Origin: Affinundibacterium flavidum
GTDB lineage: Bacteria; Pseudomonadota; Gammaproteobacteria; Burkholderiales; Burkholderiaceae_D
Assembly (NCBI RefSeq): GCF_014284175.1
Contig: NZ_JACOGA010000013.1
Location: 1 to 64,000 of the forward strand
Direction of reading: 5' to 3'
DNA: 64,000 bases
Shown here one piece after another: positions 25,251 through 33,892 of the stretch (position 1 is its first letter; every line of letters starts with the position of its first letter). The position numbers and the translations under genes are program-made. Under the pieces are notes generated by a model. The model did not search any database. It was not told where the DNA came from and was given only the letters and a program-made list of their open reading frames with translations.

Positions 25251-26297
25251 TTGTTGCGCGCTGGTCTCGAATCATTTTTTATTCAAGCATGGTCCAAGCG
25301 CGGCATCGTCGCCTTGTTATTGTGGCCCATCTCTAAATTATTTGGATTGCTGCTGAACTTTCGTTTCGGCTTGTTAGTGCTTGGTTATCGTCCACAAACG
25401 CAGGTCAAAGTACCAGTGATCATCGTGGGAAATATTTATATCGGTGGCACCGGAAAAACGCCTATGGTGATCTGGCTGGTTGAGACTTTGCGTCAGGCTG
25501 GCTGGAATCCCGGTGTGATTTCACGTGGTTATGGTGCGCATGTTGAACGCATACAAGAAGTCAGTAAAGATTCTCTGGCGAGTGAAGTAGGCGATGAACC
25601 TTTATTGATCGTGCAACGCACTGCTTGCCCCATGACAGTAGGACGTGATCGCGTCGCCAGTGCTCAGCATTTGTTAAGCTCGCATCCAACAGTTGATGTA
25701 CTTATTTCTGATGACGGATTACAGCATTATGCTTTGGGACGTGATATTGAGATTCTGATGTTTGATCAACGCGGTATCGGAAATGGCTGGTTGTTACCCG
25801 CCGGTCCACTACGCGAACCAGCAGGTCGTCGGCGCGACTTTACGATTTTAAATTCTGCGAGTCCCGCACAGGTGAGCGGCTTAGGTAATGAAGTTTTTTC
25901 TATGCATTTGCAAATGGCTGAGTTGATTAATTTGAGTCAGCCAAATTTGCGACAGCCCTTATTGGCCATGCGCGGTAAGAAAATACTTGCTGCGGCTGGC
26001 ATAGGAAATCCGCAACGTTTTTTTGATATGCTGAGTGCGCAAGAACTGAGCTTTAAAGCGATGCCTTTGCCCGATCATTTTGCTTTTTCCGCAGAATTAT
26101 TTCAGCATGAAGATGCCGAAATCATCCTTATCACAGAGAAGGATGCAGTAAAATGTCGGCAAATTGCAGGATTGCGTGACGATCCGCGTATCTGGGTGGT
26201 GCCGGTTGCTGCTGAACTCGATGCAGAATTCAAGAACCAGCTACTCACGTTGCTCGAGTTAACTTCGGAGAAAAAACATGGATGCACGTCTGCTTGA
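25251..26297 (+). CDS. lpxK: tetraacyldisaccharide 4'-kinase
   Basis: Phosphorylates the 4' position of the lipid A precursor, a late step of lipid A synthesis at the inner membrane. VIIVGNIYIGGTGKTPMVIW (about 56-75) is the P-loop. LISDDGLQHYALGRDIEI and GWLLPAGPLREPAGR are family motifs, and VILITEKDAVKC-type sequence is near the end. The start is TTG: AGGAG at 25243-25247 precedes two TTG codons at 25251 and 25254, and the second has the better spacing. No ATG occurs before residue 72. The 3' end overlaps the next gene by 20 bases. Confidence 0.94.
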   Translation: MLRAGLESFFIQAWSKRGIVALLLWPISKLFGLLLNFRFGLLVLGYRPQTQVKVPVIIVGNIYIGGTGKTPMVIWLVETLRQAGWNPGVISRGYGAHVERIQEVSKDSLASEVGDEPLLIVQRTACPMTVGRDRVASAQHLLSSHPTVDVLISDDGLQHYALGRDIEILMFDQRGIGNGWLLPAGPLREPAGRRRDFTILNSASPAQVSGLGNEVFSMHLQMAELINLSQPNLRQPLLAMRGKKILAAAGIGNPQRFFDMLSAQELSFKAMPLPDHFAFSAELFQHEDAEIILITEKDAVKCRQIAGLRDDPRIWVVPVAAELDAEFKNQLLTLLELTSEKKHGCTSA

Positions 26298-26454
26298 CGT
26301 TCTGGTCTGCCCATTATGTAAAGGGCCTTTGGTCTATGATAAAGCTGCACAAGAATTGATTTGTAAGGCAGATCGTTTGGCATTTCCGATTCGCGATGGC
26401 ATTCCAATTATGTGGGAAGATCAGGCGCGTACTATCCCCGTTGATCATCCATAA
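26278..26454 (+). CDS. Trm112 family small zinc-ribbon protein (YcaR-like)
   Basis: 58 residues, too short for many gene finders. It begins MDARLLDVLVCPLCKGPLVY with a C-P-x-C pair, continues ELICKADRLAFPIRDGIPIM, and is typical of YcaR/Trm112 proteins. In bacteria such proteins are encoded between lpxK and kdsB as here; their role is not well defined, though Trm112 activates methyltransferases in eukaryotes. The ATG lies inside the end of lpxK (20-base overlap) with GGAG about ten bases upstream. Confidence 0.93.
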   Translation: MDARLLDVLVCPLCKGPLVYDKAAQELICKADRLAFPIRDGIPIMWEDQARTIPVDHP

Positions 26455-26464
26455 TTAATACACT

Positions 26465-27211
26465 ATGAGTTTTATCGCGATTGTGCCAGCGCGTCTGGCT
26501 TCGACTCGTCTGCCAAATAAACCCTTGGCGGATATTGGTGGTAAGCCTATGGTGGTACGTACGGCAGAGCGCGCAATGTTATCTGGTGCAGCCCAAGTAG
26601 TCGTGGCCACCGATCATGCAGACATTTTTGCGGCTTGCCGCGAGCATGGTATTGACGTGCAAATGACACGTTCTGATCACCCATCGGGCACCGACAGAAT
26701 TGCCGAAGTGGCCGCCGCAATGGGCTTATCTGCAGATGCCGTGGTGGTGAATGTGCAAGGCGACGAGCCTTTAATTGATCCTGCCTTAATTGCGGCGACC
26801 GCAGCTTTGGTCAATCCGCACACACCGATGGCGACCGCGGCGCATGCAATTCATACTGTACAAGATCTGTTTAATCCCAATGTCGTGAAAGTTGTGCTGG
26901 ATAAAATGAGTCGGGCTTTGTATTTCTCGCGCGCGACTATGCCTTGGGCGCGTGATGCGTTTGCGCAAGACCAACAATCTATGCCGGACGGATATCAAGC
27001 TTTGCGCCACATTGGTTTGTATGCTTATCAAAATCAATTTTTGCAAGCTTATCCGGCTTTGCCAGTTTCTCCGCTCGAACAAATTGAGGCGCTTGAGCAG
27101 TTACGTGTGTTGTGGAATGGGATCTCCATTGCGGTGCATGTGACGGATCAAAGTCCTGCTGCTGGGGTTGATACACTGGAAGATTTGCAACGCGTCAGAA
27201 CATTTTTTTGA
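26465..27211 (+). CDS. kdsB: 3-deoxy-manno-octulosonate cytidylyltransferase
   Basis: Activates Kdo with CTP to CMP-Kdo for lipopolysaccharide core synthesis. The N-terminus FIAIVPARLASTRLPNKPLA is the nucleotide-binding signature. VVVATDHADI, SGTDRIAEVA and VVNVQGDEPLIDP (with metal-binding Asp) follow, and HIGLYAYQNQFL is near residue 190. The 248 residues are normal. It starts 10 bases after the Trm112 gene, in the same transcript as lpxK. The ATG has only a weak ribosome-binding site, so translational coupling is plausible. Confidence 0.96.
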   Translation: MSFIAIVPARLASTRLPNKPLADIGGKPMVVRTAERAMLSGAAQVVVATDHADIFAACREHGIDVQMTRSDHPSGTDRIAEVAAAMGLSADAVVVNVQGDEPLIDPALIAATAALVNPHTPMATAAHAIHTVQDLFNPNVVKVVLDKMSRALYFSRATMPWARDAFAQDQQSMPDGYQALRHIGLYAYQNQFLQAYPALPVSPLEQIEALEQLRVLWNGISIAVHVTDQSPAAGVDTLEDLQRVRTFF

Positions 27212-27357
27212 ACTTGTGATAAAAATCCATGGGCTGGCTCTTGGAAAGCGTTTCAAGCGGAAAAAACTGTGGTAAATTTCGTAAAGAACAAAATAAATGA
27301 CGGTGACTTCGCGTCACCTTCACAAAAAAATAATCGAATCGACCTCAAGAATTACAT

Positions 27358-27385
27358 AGCCTTGCAAATCTTTATTTACAAGGCT
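27358..27385 (+). promoter_or_regulatory. stem-loop in the adk leader
   Basis: AGCCTTG (27358-27364) pairs with CAAGGCT (27379-27385), and inner AAA pairs with TTT around a small loop. It lies 32 bases before the adk ATG with no T-run. A second small hairpin GGTGAC/GTCACC is at 27302-27317. Function is unknown. Confidence 0.4.
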
Positions 27386-27417
27386 TACAGAATATTAAAC
27401 TCGTCTAGGAAATAAAA

Positions 27418-28074
27418 ATGCGTCTTATTTTGTTGGGAGCACCCGGAGCAGGCAAGGGCACGCAAGCCAATTACATTAAGGAAAAATTTGGTATTCCACA
27501 AATCTCTACTGGAGACATGTTGCGTGCAGCGGTAAAAGCAGGGACACCGTTAGGCGTGGAAGCAAAAAAAGTAATGGATGCTGGTGGTTTGGTATCCGAT
27601 GACATCATCATTGGCCTGGTGAAAGAACGTTTGAAACAAGATGACTGTGCGAACGGTTATTTGTTTGATGGTTTTCCAAGAACTACGCCACAAGCTGACG
27701 CCATGAAAGATGCGGGTGTTACGATTGATTATGTTTTAGAAATTGACGTGCCAGATAGTGCGATCATCGAACGTATGAGTGGTCGTCGCGTACATCCAGG
27801 CTCTGGTCGTACTTATCATGTGAAATTTAATCCGCCAAAAGTCGAAGGCAAAGACGACGAAACCGGTGAAGATTTAGTACAGCGTGATGATGATAAAGAA
27901 GAGACCGTGCAAAAGCGTTTAGCGGTATATCACAATCAAACGGAAGTTTTGGTTGGTTACTATGGTGAATGGGCAAAATCTGGTAAGCCAGGCGCGCCTA
28001 AGTACCGCAAGATTGCAGGCGTCGGGGCGGTTGATGCCATACGCGACGCGGCATTCGCGGCGTTGTCAGAATAA
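27418..28074 (+). CDS. adk: adenylate kinase
   Basis: Converts ATP and AMP to two ADP in the cytoplasm. P-loop GAPGAGKGTQ is at residues 7-16. The NMP-binding ISTGDMLRAAVK, LFDGFPRTTPQAD and the LID segment GRRVHPGSGRTYHVKFNPPK (long form, without the zinc Cys residues of Gram-positive enzymes) are present. The 218 residues are typical. It is preceded by a 206-base spacer with hairpins and followed by a strong terminator, so it is likely transcribed alone. Confidence 0.97.
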   Translation: MRLILLGAPGAGKGTQANYIKEKFGIPQISTGDMLRAAVKAGTPLGVEAKKVMDAGGLVSDDIIIGLVKERLKQDDCANGYLFDGFPRTTPQADAMKDAGVTIDYVLEIDVPDSAIIERMSGRRVHPGSGRTYHVKFNPPKVEGKDDETGEDLVQRDDDKEETVQKRLAVYHNQTEVLVGYYGEWAKSGKPGAPKYRKIAGVGAVDAIRDAAFAALSE

Positions 28075-28077
28075 AGG

Positions 28078-28104
28078 AAGCGGACTTTGTGTCCGCTTTT
28101 TTTT
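28078..28104 (+). terminator. intrinsic terminator of adk
   Basis: AAGCGGAC (28078-28085) pairs with GTCCGCTT (28091-28098), followed by a run of T. Confidence 0.9.
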
Positions 28105-28356
28105 CGTCCACGCAGTTTGCTTTTAAATTCTATTCGGCTGTTGGATTTGTTTTTATTTATTTTTAATTCAAATGGAGGTTCTTGATTCGTTATTGTCAGT
28201 AAATTTCTGCGTAGTTTTATGTGTCCCAATACCAGATTCAGTTTTAAAAAACAAAAATGTCAGTTGTTCTATTTCGCTTATTTCTATAAACGGTGTGATG
28301 TGCATGAGGTCAAAAGCTGAGCGCAATCAACACCAACAAAAATTGGAGGCGTCAAC

Positions 28357-30531
28357 ATGGTATTAAGTCTGTGGATTGTTGTAGCGTGTGGAGTACTAGC
28401 GGTACTTTACGGTTTAATTACAAGAAGTTGGATTTTGAAACAGGATGCGGGAAATGCCCGTATGCAGGAAATTGCGACAGCGATTCAGGAAGGGGCAGCC
28501 GCTTATTTGGCACGCCAGTACAAAACAATTGCAATGGTCGGTGTGGTGTTATTTATCGCGATCGCGGTCTTACCTGGACTAGGTCCGGTGACGGCGGTTG
28601 GATTTCTGATCGGCGCAGTGTTATCCGGTGCTTGCGGTTTTATTGGGATGAATGTCTCAGTTCGCGCGAATGTGCGCACTGCACAAGCGGCAACCAAGGG
28701 TATGAATCAAGCACTCGATGTCGCATTTAAAGGCGGCGCGATCACCGGTATGTTAGTTGCTGGTTTGGGCTTACTGGGTGTGGCATTGTTCTACATGTAT
28801 CTGACTAGCGGCGCTGCTGCCGGATTGTCTCAACATGATTTGATTAAGCCATTGATCGGTCTGGCTTTCGGCGCATCCTTAATTTCTATTTTCGCCCGTC
28901 TCGGTGGCGGTATTTTTACCAAAGGTGCCGACGTTGGTGCTGACTTGGTTGGTAAAGTGGAAGCCGGTATTCCTGAAGATGATCCACGTAACCCAGCGGT
29001 GATTGCCGATAACGTTGGCGATAATGTTGGCGACTGCGCTGGTATGGCGGCAGATTTGTTTGAAACCTATGTTGTGACCTTAATTGCGACGATGTTGCTT
29101 GGTGCCTTGATGGTGACGAATGCGGTGACTGAGGCAATTGTCTATCCATTGATGTTAGGCGCAGTTTCAATTCCAGCTTCCATCGTAGGTTGTTCACTGG
29201 TGAAACACACGCCAGGTCAAAAGATCATGTCAGCTTTGTATAAAGGCTTGTGGTGGGCGGCTGGTTTGTCCTTGATTGGTTTTGCTGTCGTCACTTTCAT
29301 GTTATTCAAAGACGATGCGATGCGCCATCAAATGTTGATCTCATCAATAGTCGGTATTGTATTAACTGGCTTGATGGTCTACATCACTGAATACTACACA
29401 GGCACGGATTTCAAACCAGTGCGTCATATTGCTGAAGCGTCTACAACTGGTCATGGTACTAACATCATCGCAGGTCTTGGCGTGTCGATGAAGTCTACTG
29501 CGTATCCAGTACTGGCAGTTTGCGTGGCAATTTTGGTGTCCTATAAATTTGGTGGTGGCTTGTATGGTATCGCGGTTGCAGCGACTTCCATGTTGTCGAT
29601 GGCCGGTATTATCGTCGCCTTAGATGCTTACGGTCCGATTACCGATAACGCAGGTGGTATTGCAGAAATGTCGGGTATGGATGAGTCTGTGCGCGCTATT
29701 ACCGATCCATTGGATGCCGTGGGCAATACAACTAAAGCGGTCACAAAGGGCTATGCGATCGGCTCAGCTGGCTTGGCTGCGTTGGTATTGTTTGCGGATT
29801 ACACACATGCACTAAGCTCTGTCGGTCTGGAAGTGAAATTTGATTTATCCGATCCACAAGTCATCGTTGGTTTGTTTATCGGTGGTTTGATCCCTTACTT
29901 GTTCGGTGCGATGGCGATGGAAGCCGTAGGGCGTGCAGCGGGTGCGGTGGTGGTCGAAGTGCGTCGCCAATTCCGTGACATCAAAGGCATTATGGATGGT
30001 AGCGGCAAGCCAGAATACGATAAAGCAGTCGATATGCTGACGGCCTCTGCGATCAAAGAAATGATTTTGCCTTCCTTGTTACCTGTCGCCGTGCCAATTC
30101 TGGTTGGTTTGACTTTAGGTCCCGCGGCCTTGGGCGGAATGTTGATGGGGACGATTATCACAGGCTTGTTTGTGGCGATTTCCATGACTACAGGCGGTGG
30201 TGCTTGGGATAATGCGAAGAAGTATATCGAAGACGGTCATTTCGGCGGCAAAGGCTCGGAGGCGCATAAGGCTGCTGTAACTGGTGACACGGTTGGTGAT
30301 CCTTACAAAGATACAGCGGGCCCTGCGGTTAATCCTTTGATCAAAATTATCAATATCGTGGCTTTGTTGTTGGTGCCTTTGTTCCCTCTGGTACCGTGGT
30401 TGAAAGCACCTGTGCAAGCGGTACCGGTCATTTCACACAAAGCGGATGTGTTGCCACAGATAGAAGCGCCAGTTGGTCTCGATGTGGTCAAAGTGAAAGC
30501 GGCTTCAGCGAGTGATGCCGCATCTAAATAA
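28357..30531 (+). CDS. hppA: membrane-bound proton-translocating pyrophosphatase
   Basis: Inner-membrane pump that couples pyrophosphate hydrolysis to proton translocation. About 15-16 hydrophobic segments span 724 residues. The substrate loops are clear: GGGIFTKGADVGADLVGK, DNVGDNVGDCAGMAADLFE and DAYGPITDNAGGIAEM. The potassium-determining site reads GNTTKAVTKG; Lys and Thr in these positions are known for potassium-independent proton pumps. TTGGAGGC precedes the ATG. It has its own terminator. A soluble pyrophosphatase (ppa) is encoded at 48866, so the cell has both. Confidence 0.96.
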   Translation: MVLSLWIVVACGVLAVLYGLITRSWILKQDAGNARMQEIATAIQEGAAAYLARQYKTIAMVGVVLFIAIAVLPGLGPVTAVGFLIGAVLSGACGFIGMNVSVRANVRTAQAATKGMNQALDVAFKGGAITGMLVAGLGLLGVALFYMYLTSGAAAGLSQHDLIKPLIGLAFGASLISIFARLGGGIFTKGADVGADLVGKVEAGIPEDDPRNPAVIADNVGDNVGDCAGMAADLFETYVVTLIATMLLGALMVTNAVTEAIVYPLMLGAVSIPASIVGCSLVKHTPGQKIMSALYKGLWWAAGLSLIGFAVVTFMLFKDDAMRHQMLISSIVGIVLTGLMVYITEYYTGTDFKPVRHIAEASTTGHGTNIIAGLGVSMKSTAYPVLAVCVAILVSYKFGGGLYGIAVAATSMLSMAGIIVALDAYGPITDNAGGIAEMSGMDESVRAITDPLDAVGNTTKAVTKGYAIGSAGLAALVLFADYTHALSSVGLEVKFDLSDPQVIVGLFIGGLIPYLFGAMAMEAVGRAAGAVVVEVRRQFRDIKGIMDGSGKPEYDKAVDMLTASAIKEMILPSLLPVAVPILVGLTLGPAALGGMLMGTIITGLFVAISMTTGGGAWDNAKKYIEDGHFGGKGSEAHKAAVTGDTVGDPYKDTAGPAVNPLIKIINIVALLLVPLFPLVPWLKAPVQAVPVISHKADVLPQIEAPVGLDVVKVKAASASDAASK

Positions 30532-30603
30532 GTGGTTTTGATGCTTTAGCTTGTAGTTAATAATTTGTAGTTGCGTTTTATGCAAGAAGTGATTGTTAAG
30601 AAA

Positions 30604-30636
30604 GGCAGTGATTGTGATGCAATCACTGCCTTTTTT
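30604..30636 (+). terminator. intrinsic terminator of hppA
   Basis: GGCAGTGATTG (30604-30614) pairs perfectly with CAATCACTGCC (30620-30630), followed by six T. Confidence 0.92.
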
Positions 30637-30782
30637 CTTGTCCTTGTATTTTTCTCTTTCTACAAAGTGCGAAAAGCTGGATAATTGACGTTTACGTTAA
30701 CGTCATGGTGCCTTAATTGGTATCCAGCGTTGGACGAATCTCTTATTCAACTTATTTATTCTATTTTAGAGCAGAGGGAAGC

Positions 30783-31538
30783 ATGCAAATTCAAGACAAT
30801 GTATTCATTATCACTGGCGGCGCATCTGGTTTGGGCGAAGCAACTGCCCGTATGATTACTGCCAATGGCGGTAAAGTGGTGATTGCCGACGTGCAGGTAG
30901 AAGCTGGTCAAAAATTGGCAGCGGAATTGAATGCTACTTTCGTTAAATGTGATGTGACACAAGAAGCTGATGGTCAGGCAGTCGTTGCTGCTGCAACTGC
31001 AGCGGGCACGTTGCGCGGCTTGATCAATTGCGCAGGTGTTGCGCCAGCAGTGAAAACAGTTGGTAAAGAGGGTGCCCATCCATTGGAATTATTCCAACGC
31101 GTAGTGAATATCAATTTGGTTGGCACATTCAACATGGCACGCCTGGCAGCAGAAGCAATGAGTAAGACTGATGCGATCCAAGATGAACGCGGCATCATTA
31201 TCAATACCGCTTCGGTCGCTGCCTTTGATGGTCAAATGGGTCAGGCGGCTTATGCTTCTTCTAAAGCAGCCGTGGTTGGTTTGACGTTGCCTATGGCACG
31301 CGACTTGTCACGTAATGGCATTCGTGTGATGACCATTGCACCAGGTATTTTTGAAACGCCAATGCTGTTAGGCATGCCACAAGAAGTGCAAGACGCTTTG
31401 GGCAAAATGGTACCGTTCCCTTCTCGTTTGGGTAAGCCAAACGAATACGCGCAATTGGCGAAATCAATTATCGAAAACATGATGTTGAACGGTGAAACTA
31501 TCCGTTTGGATGGTGCGATTCGTATGCAGCCAAAATAA
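30783..31538 (+). CDS. SDR dehydrogenase, 3-hydroxyacyl-CoA dehydrogenase type 2-like
   Basis: NAD-dependent short-chain dehydrogenase resembling type-2 3-hydroxyacyl-CoA dehydrogenases (HSD17B10-like), which oxidise 3-hydroxyacyl-CoA in beta-oxidation or branched-chain amino acid breakdown. The cofactor motif TGGASGLGEA is at residues 11-20, NCAG at 82-85, catalytic Ser144 in NTASVAAFDG, and Tyr157/Lys161 in YASSKAAV. PGIFETPMLLGMP and the C-terminus ETIRLDGAIRMQPK are characteristic. I moved the start from 30717 to the ATG at 30783, which follows AGAGGGAAGC and gives 252 residues. Confidence 0.92.
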   Translation: MQIQDNVFIITGGASGLGEATARMITANGGKVVIADVQVEAGQKLAAELNATFVKCDVTQEADGQAVVAAATAAGTLRGLINCAGVAPAVKTVGKEGAHPLELFQRVVNINLVGTFNMARLAAEAMSKTDAIQDERGIIINTASVAAFDGQMGQAAYASSKAAVVGLTLPMARDLSRNGIRVMTIAPGIFETPMLLGMPQEVQDALGKMVPFPSRLGKPNEYAQLAKSIIENMMLNGETIRLDGAIRMQPK

Positions 31539-31651
31539 GTTCTCATTTTTCGTTCCAAAAATCACACTTTCTTGCTTTCTTGCAGACATTTATCTTGTAC
31601 GCGAATACACTAGATATATAAGAAAAGTTTGCTTTTTGGAGTCGAATAGGA

Positions 31652-32869
31652 ATGAACAGTAATGCCACAACCGGCTTAATTCTGACCGGAGGCGGTGCAC
31701 GTGCCGCCTACCAGGTTGGAGTTCTCAAAGCGATCTCCGATATCTTGTTAGAACAAGGTTGGGATCCTAAAAAAAATCCATTTGGGATTATTTGCGGAAC
31801 CTCTGCAGGGGCGATTAACGCCACTGCACTCGCTTCACGTGTCGATCACTTTCAAGAGTCGGTCAATAGCATTTTGCATGTCTGGAGCCATTTCGAGGCA
31901 GCCCAAGTGTATCGTGCCGATTCCTTAGGCGTTATCCGTTCCGGTGCACGCTGGTTATCAATCATGTCGTTTGGCTGGCTGCTCAATAAATGGCGCAAGT
32001 CGCCACCGACTTCTTTGCTAGACAACTCCCCATTGGCTGGTTTATTGCATCGCATGCTAGATATGGAACGCCTCGATCAGGCTTTCGCTACAGGTGATCT
32101 GCAAGCTTTGGCGGTGACAGCATCTTCTTATACTACAGGTCACCATTTAACTTTTTATCAGACCTTAAATGATATTGAACCCTGGGTGCGCAGCCAGCGA
32201 TTGGCACAGCGCGATTTTATTGGTGTTCAACATTTATTAGCATCGTCTGCCATTCCCTTTATTTTTCCTTCCATACCCTTAAATTGGGGCGGGCATCTCG
32301 AATATTGCGGTGACGGTTCTATGCGTCAATTAGCGCCGATTTCTCCTGCAATTCATTTAGGCGCGAATAAGGTCTTGATCGTCGGTGCGGGACGTTTATC
32401 TGAGCCGCCACGGCAGAATTTTGAGTTGGCGACTTACCCAAGTTTGGCGCAGATAGCAGGTCATGCGATGTCGAGTATCTTCTTGGATAGCTTGGCAGTG
32501 GATATTGAACGCTTAACGCGTATCAACAAAACGCTTTCAATGTTGCCACCTGATTTATTGGAGAAAACACCGTTGAAACCAGTTGATCTGCTGGTGATCG
32601 CTCCGTCGGAGCGTCTAGATGAAATTGCCAGTCGTCACACCCAAAGCTTGCCTTTGCCAGTCCGAACCATGTTAGGCGGTATTGGCGCAACGGACGTGCG
32701 TGGCGCAGCTTTGGCATCGTATTTGTTATTTGAAGCAAGCTATACGAAAGAGTTGATCGCTTTGGGAATCAAGGATACTTTGGCGATGAAAGAAGAAGTC
32801 ATTCATTTTTTTCAGCACCAATCCGTCGTTAAACATCCTGCCTCAATCATGGAAGCGGTTCCTGCATAA
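31652..32869 (+). CDS. patatin-like phospholipase family protein
   Basis: Predicted serine acyl hydrolase. The oxyanion motif LTGGGARAAYQVGVL is at residues 10-24, the nucleophile Ser is in CGTSAGAI (about 49-56), and the catalytic Asp is in CGDGSMR. The order and spacing fit patatin enzymes. It lacks a signal peptide, so it is likely cytoplasmic or peripheral on the inner membrane. The 405 residues include a C-terminal helical part of unknown role. GGAG lies 10 bases before the ATG. It is followed by the RNase/barstar pair. Confidence 0.92.
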   Translation: MNSNATTGLILTGGGARAAYQVGVLKAISDILLEQGWDPKKNPFGIICGTSAGAINATALASRVDHFQESVNSILHVWSHFEAAQVYRADSLGVIRSGARWLSIMSFGWLLNKWRKSPPTSLLDNSPLAGLLHRMLDMERLDQAFATGDLQALAVTASSYTTGHHLTFYQTLNDIEPWVRSQRLAQRDFIGVQHLLASSAIPFIFPSIPLNWGGHLEYCGDGSMRQLAPISPAIHLGANKVLIVGAGRLSEPPRQNFELATYPSLAQIAGHAMSSIFLDSLAVDIERLTRINKTLSMLPPDLLEKTPLKPVDLLVIAPSERLDEIASRHTQSLPLPVRTMLGGIGATDVRGAALASYLLFEASYTKELIALGIKDTLAMKEEVIHFFQHQSVVKHPASIMEAVPA

Positions 32870-32968
32870 GTCACAATGGATTGCTAAAGATGATGTAGGC
32901 GATTATGCTAGCTGATCTTAAATTTAACTTTTATTTAACTTTTCTGCAATGAGCGTAATGTAAGCATA

Positions 32969-33334
32969 ATGAGAATTTATCTACGACAGTTTTTAGCGAT
33001 TTTATTGCTGAGCTTAGGCTTAGCCGTCAATGTTTTTGCACAAGATGTTGGCAGCGTCAAAATTCAGGATTTGCCGCGGGAAGCGCAGCAAACTTTGCAG
33101 TTGATCCAGCAAGGTGGCCCGTTTCCCTATGATAAGGATGGTTCGGTCTTTGGAAACTATGAACGTCAATTGCCTAAACGTGCGCGTGGCTATTACCATG
33201 AATATACGGTGAAAACACCGTATGCGAGAAACCGTGGTGCCAGACGAATTATTACTGGTGGTGAGCGTCAGCCTTACCGCGAGTTGTATTACACCGCCGA
33301 TCATTACGCCAGTTTTAAGCGAATTCAACAGTAA
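32969..33334 (+). CDS. secreted barnase-like ribonuclease
   Basis: Small guanyl-specific ribonuclease of the N1/T1/barnase fold. The signal peptide MRIYLRQFLAILLLSLGLAV ends near FAQD, so it is exported. Residues equivalent to the barnase catalytic set are Glu78 (YYHEYTVKTP), Arg92 or Arg93 (GARRIITGGE) and His112 (YYTADHYASFKRI). FGNYERQLPKRARGYYHEYT is the conserved strand region. The 121 residues include about 96 in the mature form. A barstar homologue follows 56 bases later on the same strand, the expected inhibitor. Whether it serves nutrition or competition is not visible. Confidence 0.9.
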   Translation: MRIYLRQFLAILLLSLGLAVNVFAQDVGSVKIQDLPREAQQTLQLIQQGGPFPYDKDGSVFGNYERQLPKRARGYYHEYTVKTPYARNRGARRIITGGERQPYRELYYTADHYASFKRIQQ

Positions 33335-33390
33335 ATTGCAATAAAGTCGGTCAAGAATGTCATCATTGATCAATGAAAAATGAGGATGAA

Positions 33391-33789
33391 ATGAGTTTGT
33401 TAAGTACAGTCAGTCCCAATGCCGTGCAATCGATTCGCGCTTTTAGAAGCCTGGATTTGCAAGTGGAAGCCACAGCGACAGGACAGCATTTTCTCTATGT
33501 GCACTGTGGTAAAGCACGGGATAAGTCAGAAGTGCTCAGCATGATCGCCGATTCTTTTGGATTTCCCAGTCATTTTGGACATAATTTTGATGCTTTATAT
33601 GATTGCCTGACGGATTCAGTGCACAAGGCTGGGCAACAAAATGGCTTCGTCGTCGTTATCGAACATTTGCCAAATACTGAACTTTTTGATAAAGAATTAC
33701 GAGAAACTTTGTTGGATGTATTTCGTGATGCTGCAGATTATTGGGCTAAAAAGAAAATCCCGTTCAGGGTGTTTTATTCCTTTGAATAA
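33391..33789 (+). CDS. barstar family RNase inhibitor
   Basis: Cytoplasmic inhibitor expected to protect the cell from the RNase encoded just upstream. The barstar core runs from HFLYVHCGKARDKSEVLSMI through FGFPSHFGHNFDALYDCLTD to VVVIEHLPN. The helix FGHNFDALYDCL with acidic residues is the part that blocks the barnase active site in the known complex. I set the start at the ATG at 33391 because GAGG precedes it at 33382; the upstream ATG at 33373 has no ribosome-binding site. The last 30 residues (ADYWAKKKIPFRVFYSFE) match the family end. A terminator follows. Confidence 0.9.
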   Translation: MSLLSTVSPNAVQSIRAFRSLDLQVEATATGQHFLYVHCGKARDKSEVLSMIADSFGFPSHFGHNFDALYDCLTDSVHKAGQQNGFVVVIEHLPNTELFDKELRETLLDVFRDAADYWAKKKIPFRVFYSFE

Positions 33790-33806
33790 TTAATTTAATT
33801 GCATTG

Positions 33807-33852
33807 AAAAAGCCTGAATTTGGTCAAGTTTTGGTCGAATTCGGGCTTTTTA
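33807..33852 (+). terminator. intrinsic terminator after the barstar gene
   Basis: AAAAGCCTGAATTTGG at 33807 onward pairs, with G-T wobbles, with TCGAATTCGGGCTTTTT ending near 33851. It separates the RNase/barstar pair from purN. Confidence 0.75.
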
Positions 33853-33871
33853 CTTGGGCTTAGACCGCTAC

Positions 33872-33892
33872 AGAGGTACAATGCCGCAATGA
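33872..33892 (+). promoter_or_regulatory. three-codon leader ORF overlapping the purN start
   Basis: AGAGG (33872-33876) is well spaced for ATGCCGCAATGA at 33881-33892, a Met-Pro-Gln mini-ORF. Its TGA overlaps the purN ATG at 33889. The ribosome-binding site is 12 bases from the purN start itself, further than usual, so coupling is possible. Confidence 0.5.

Noticed and set aside
28172..28366. 64-codon frame before hppA
   Set aside because: Overlaps the hppA ribosome-binding site and start; no family resemblance.
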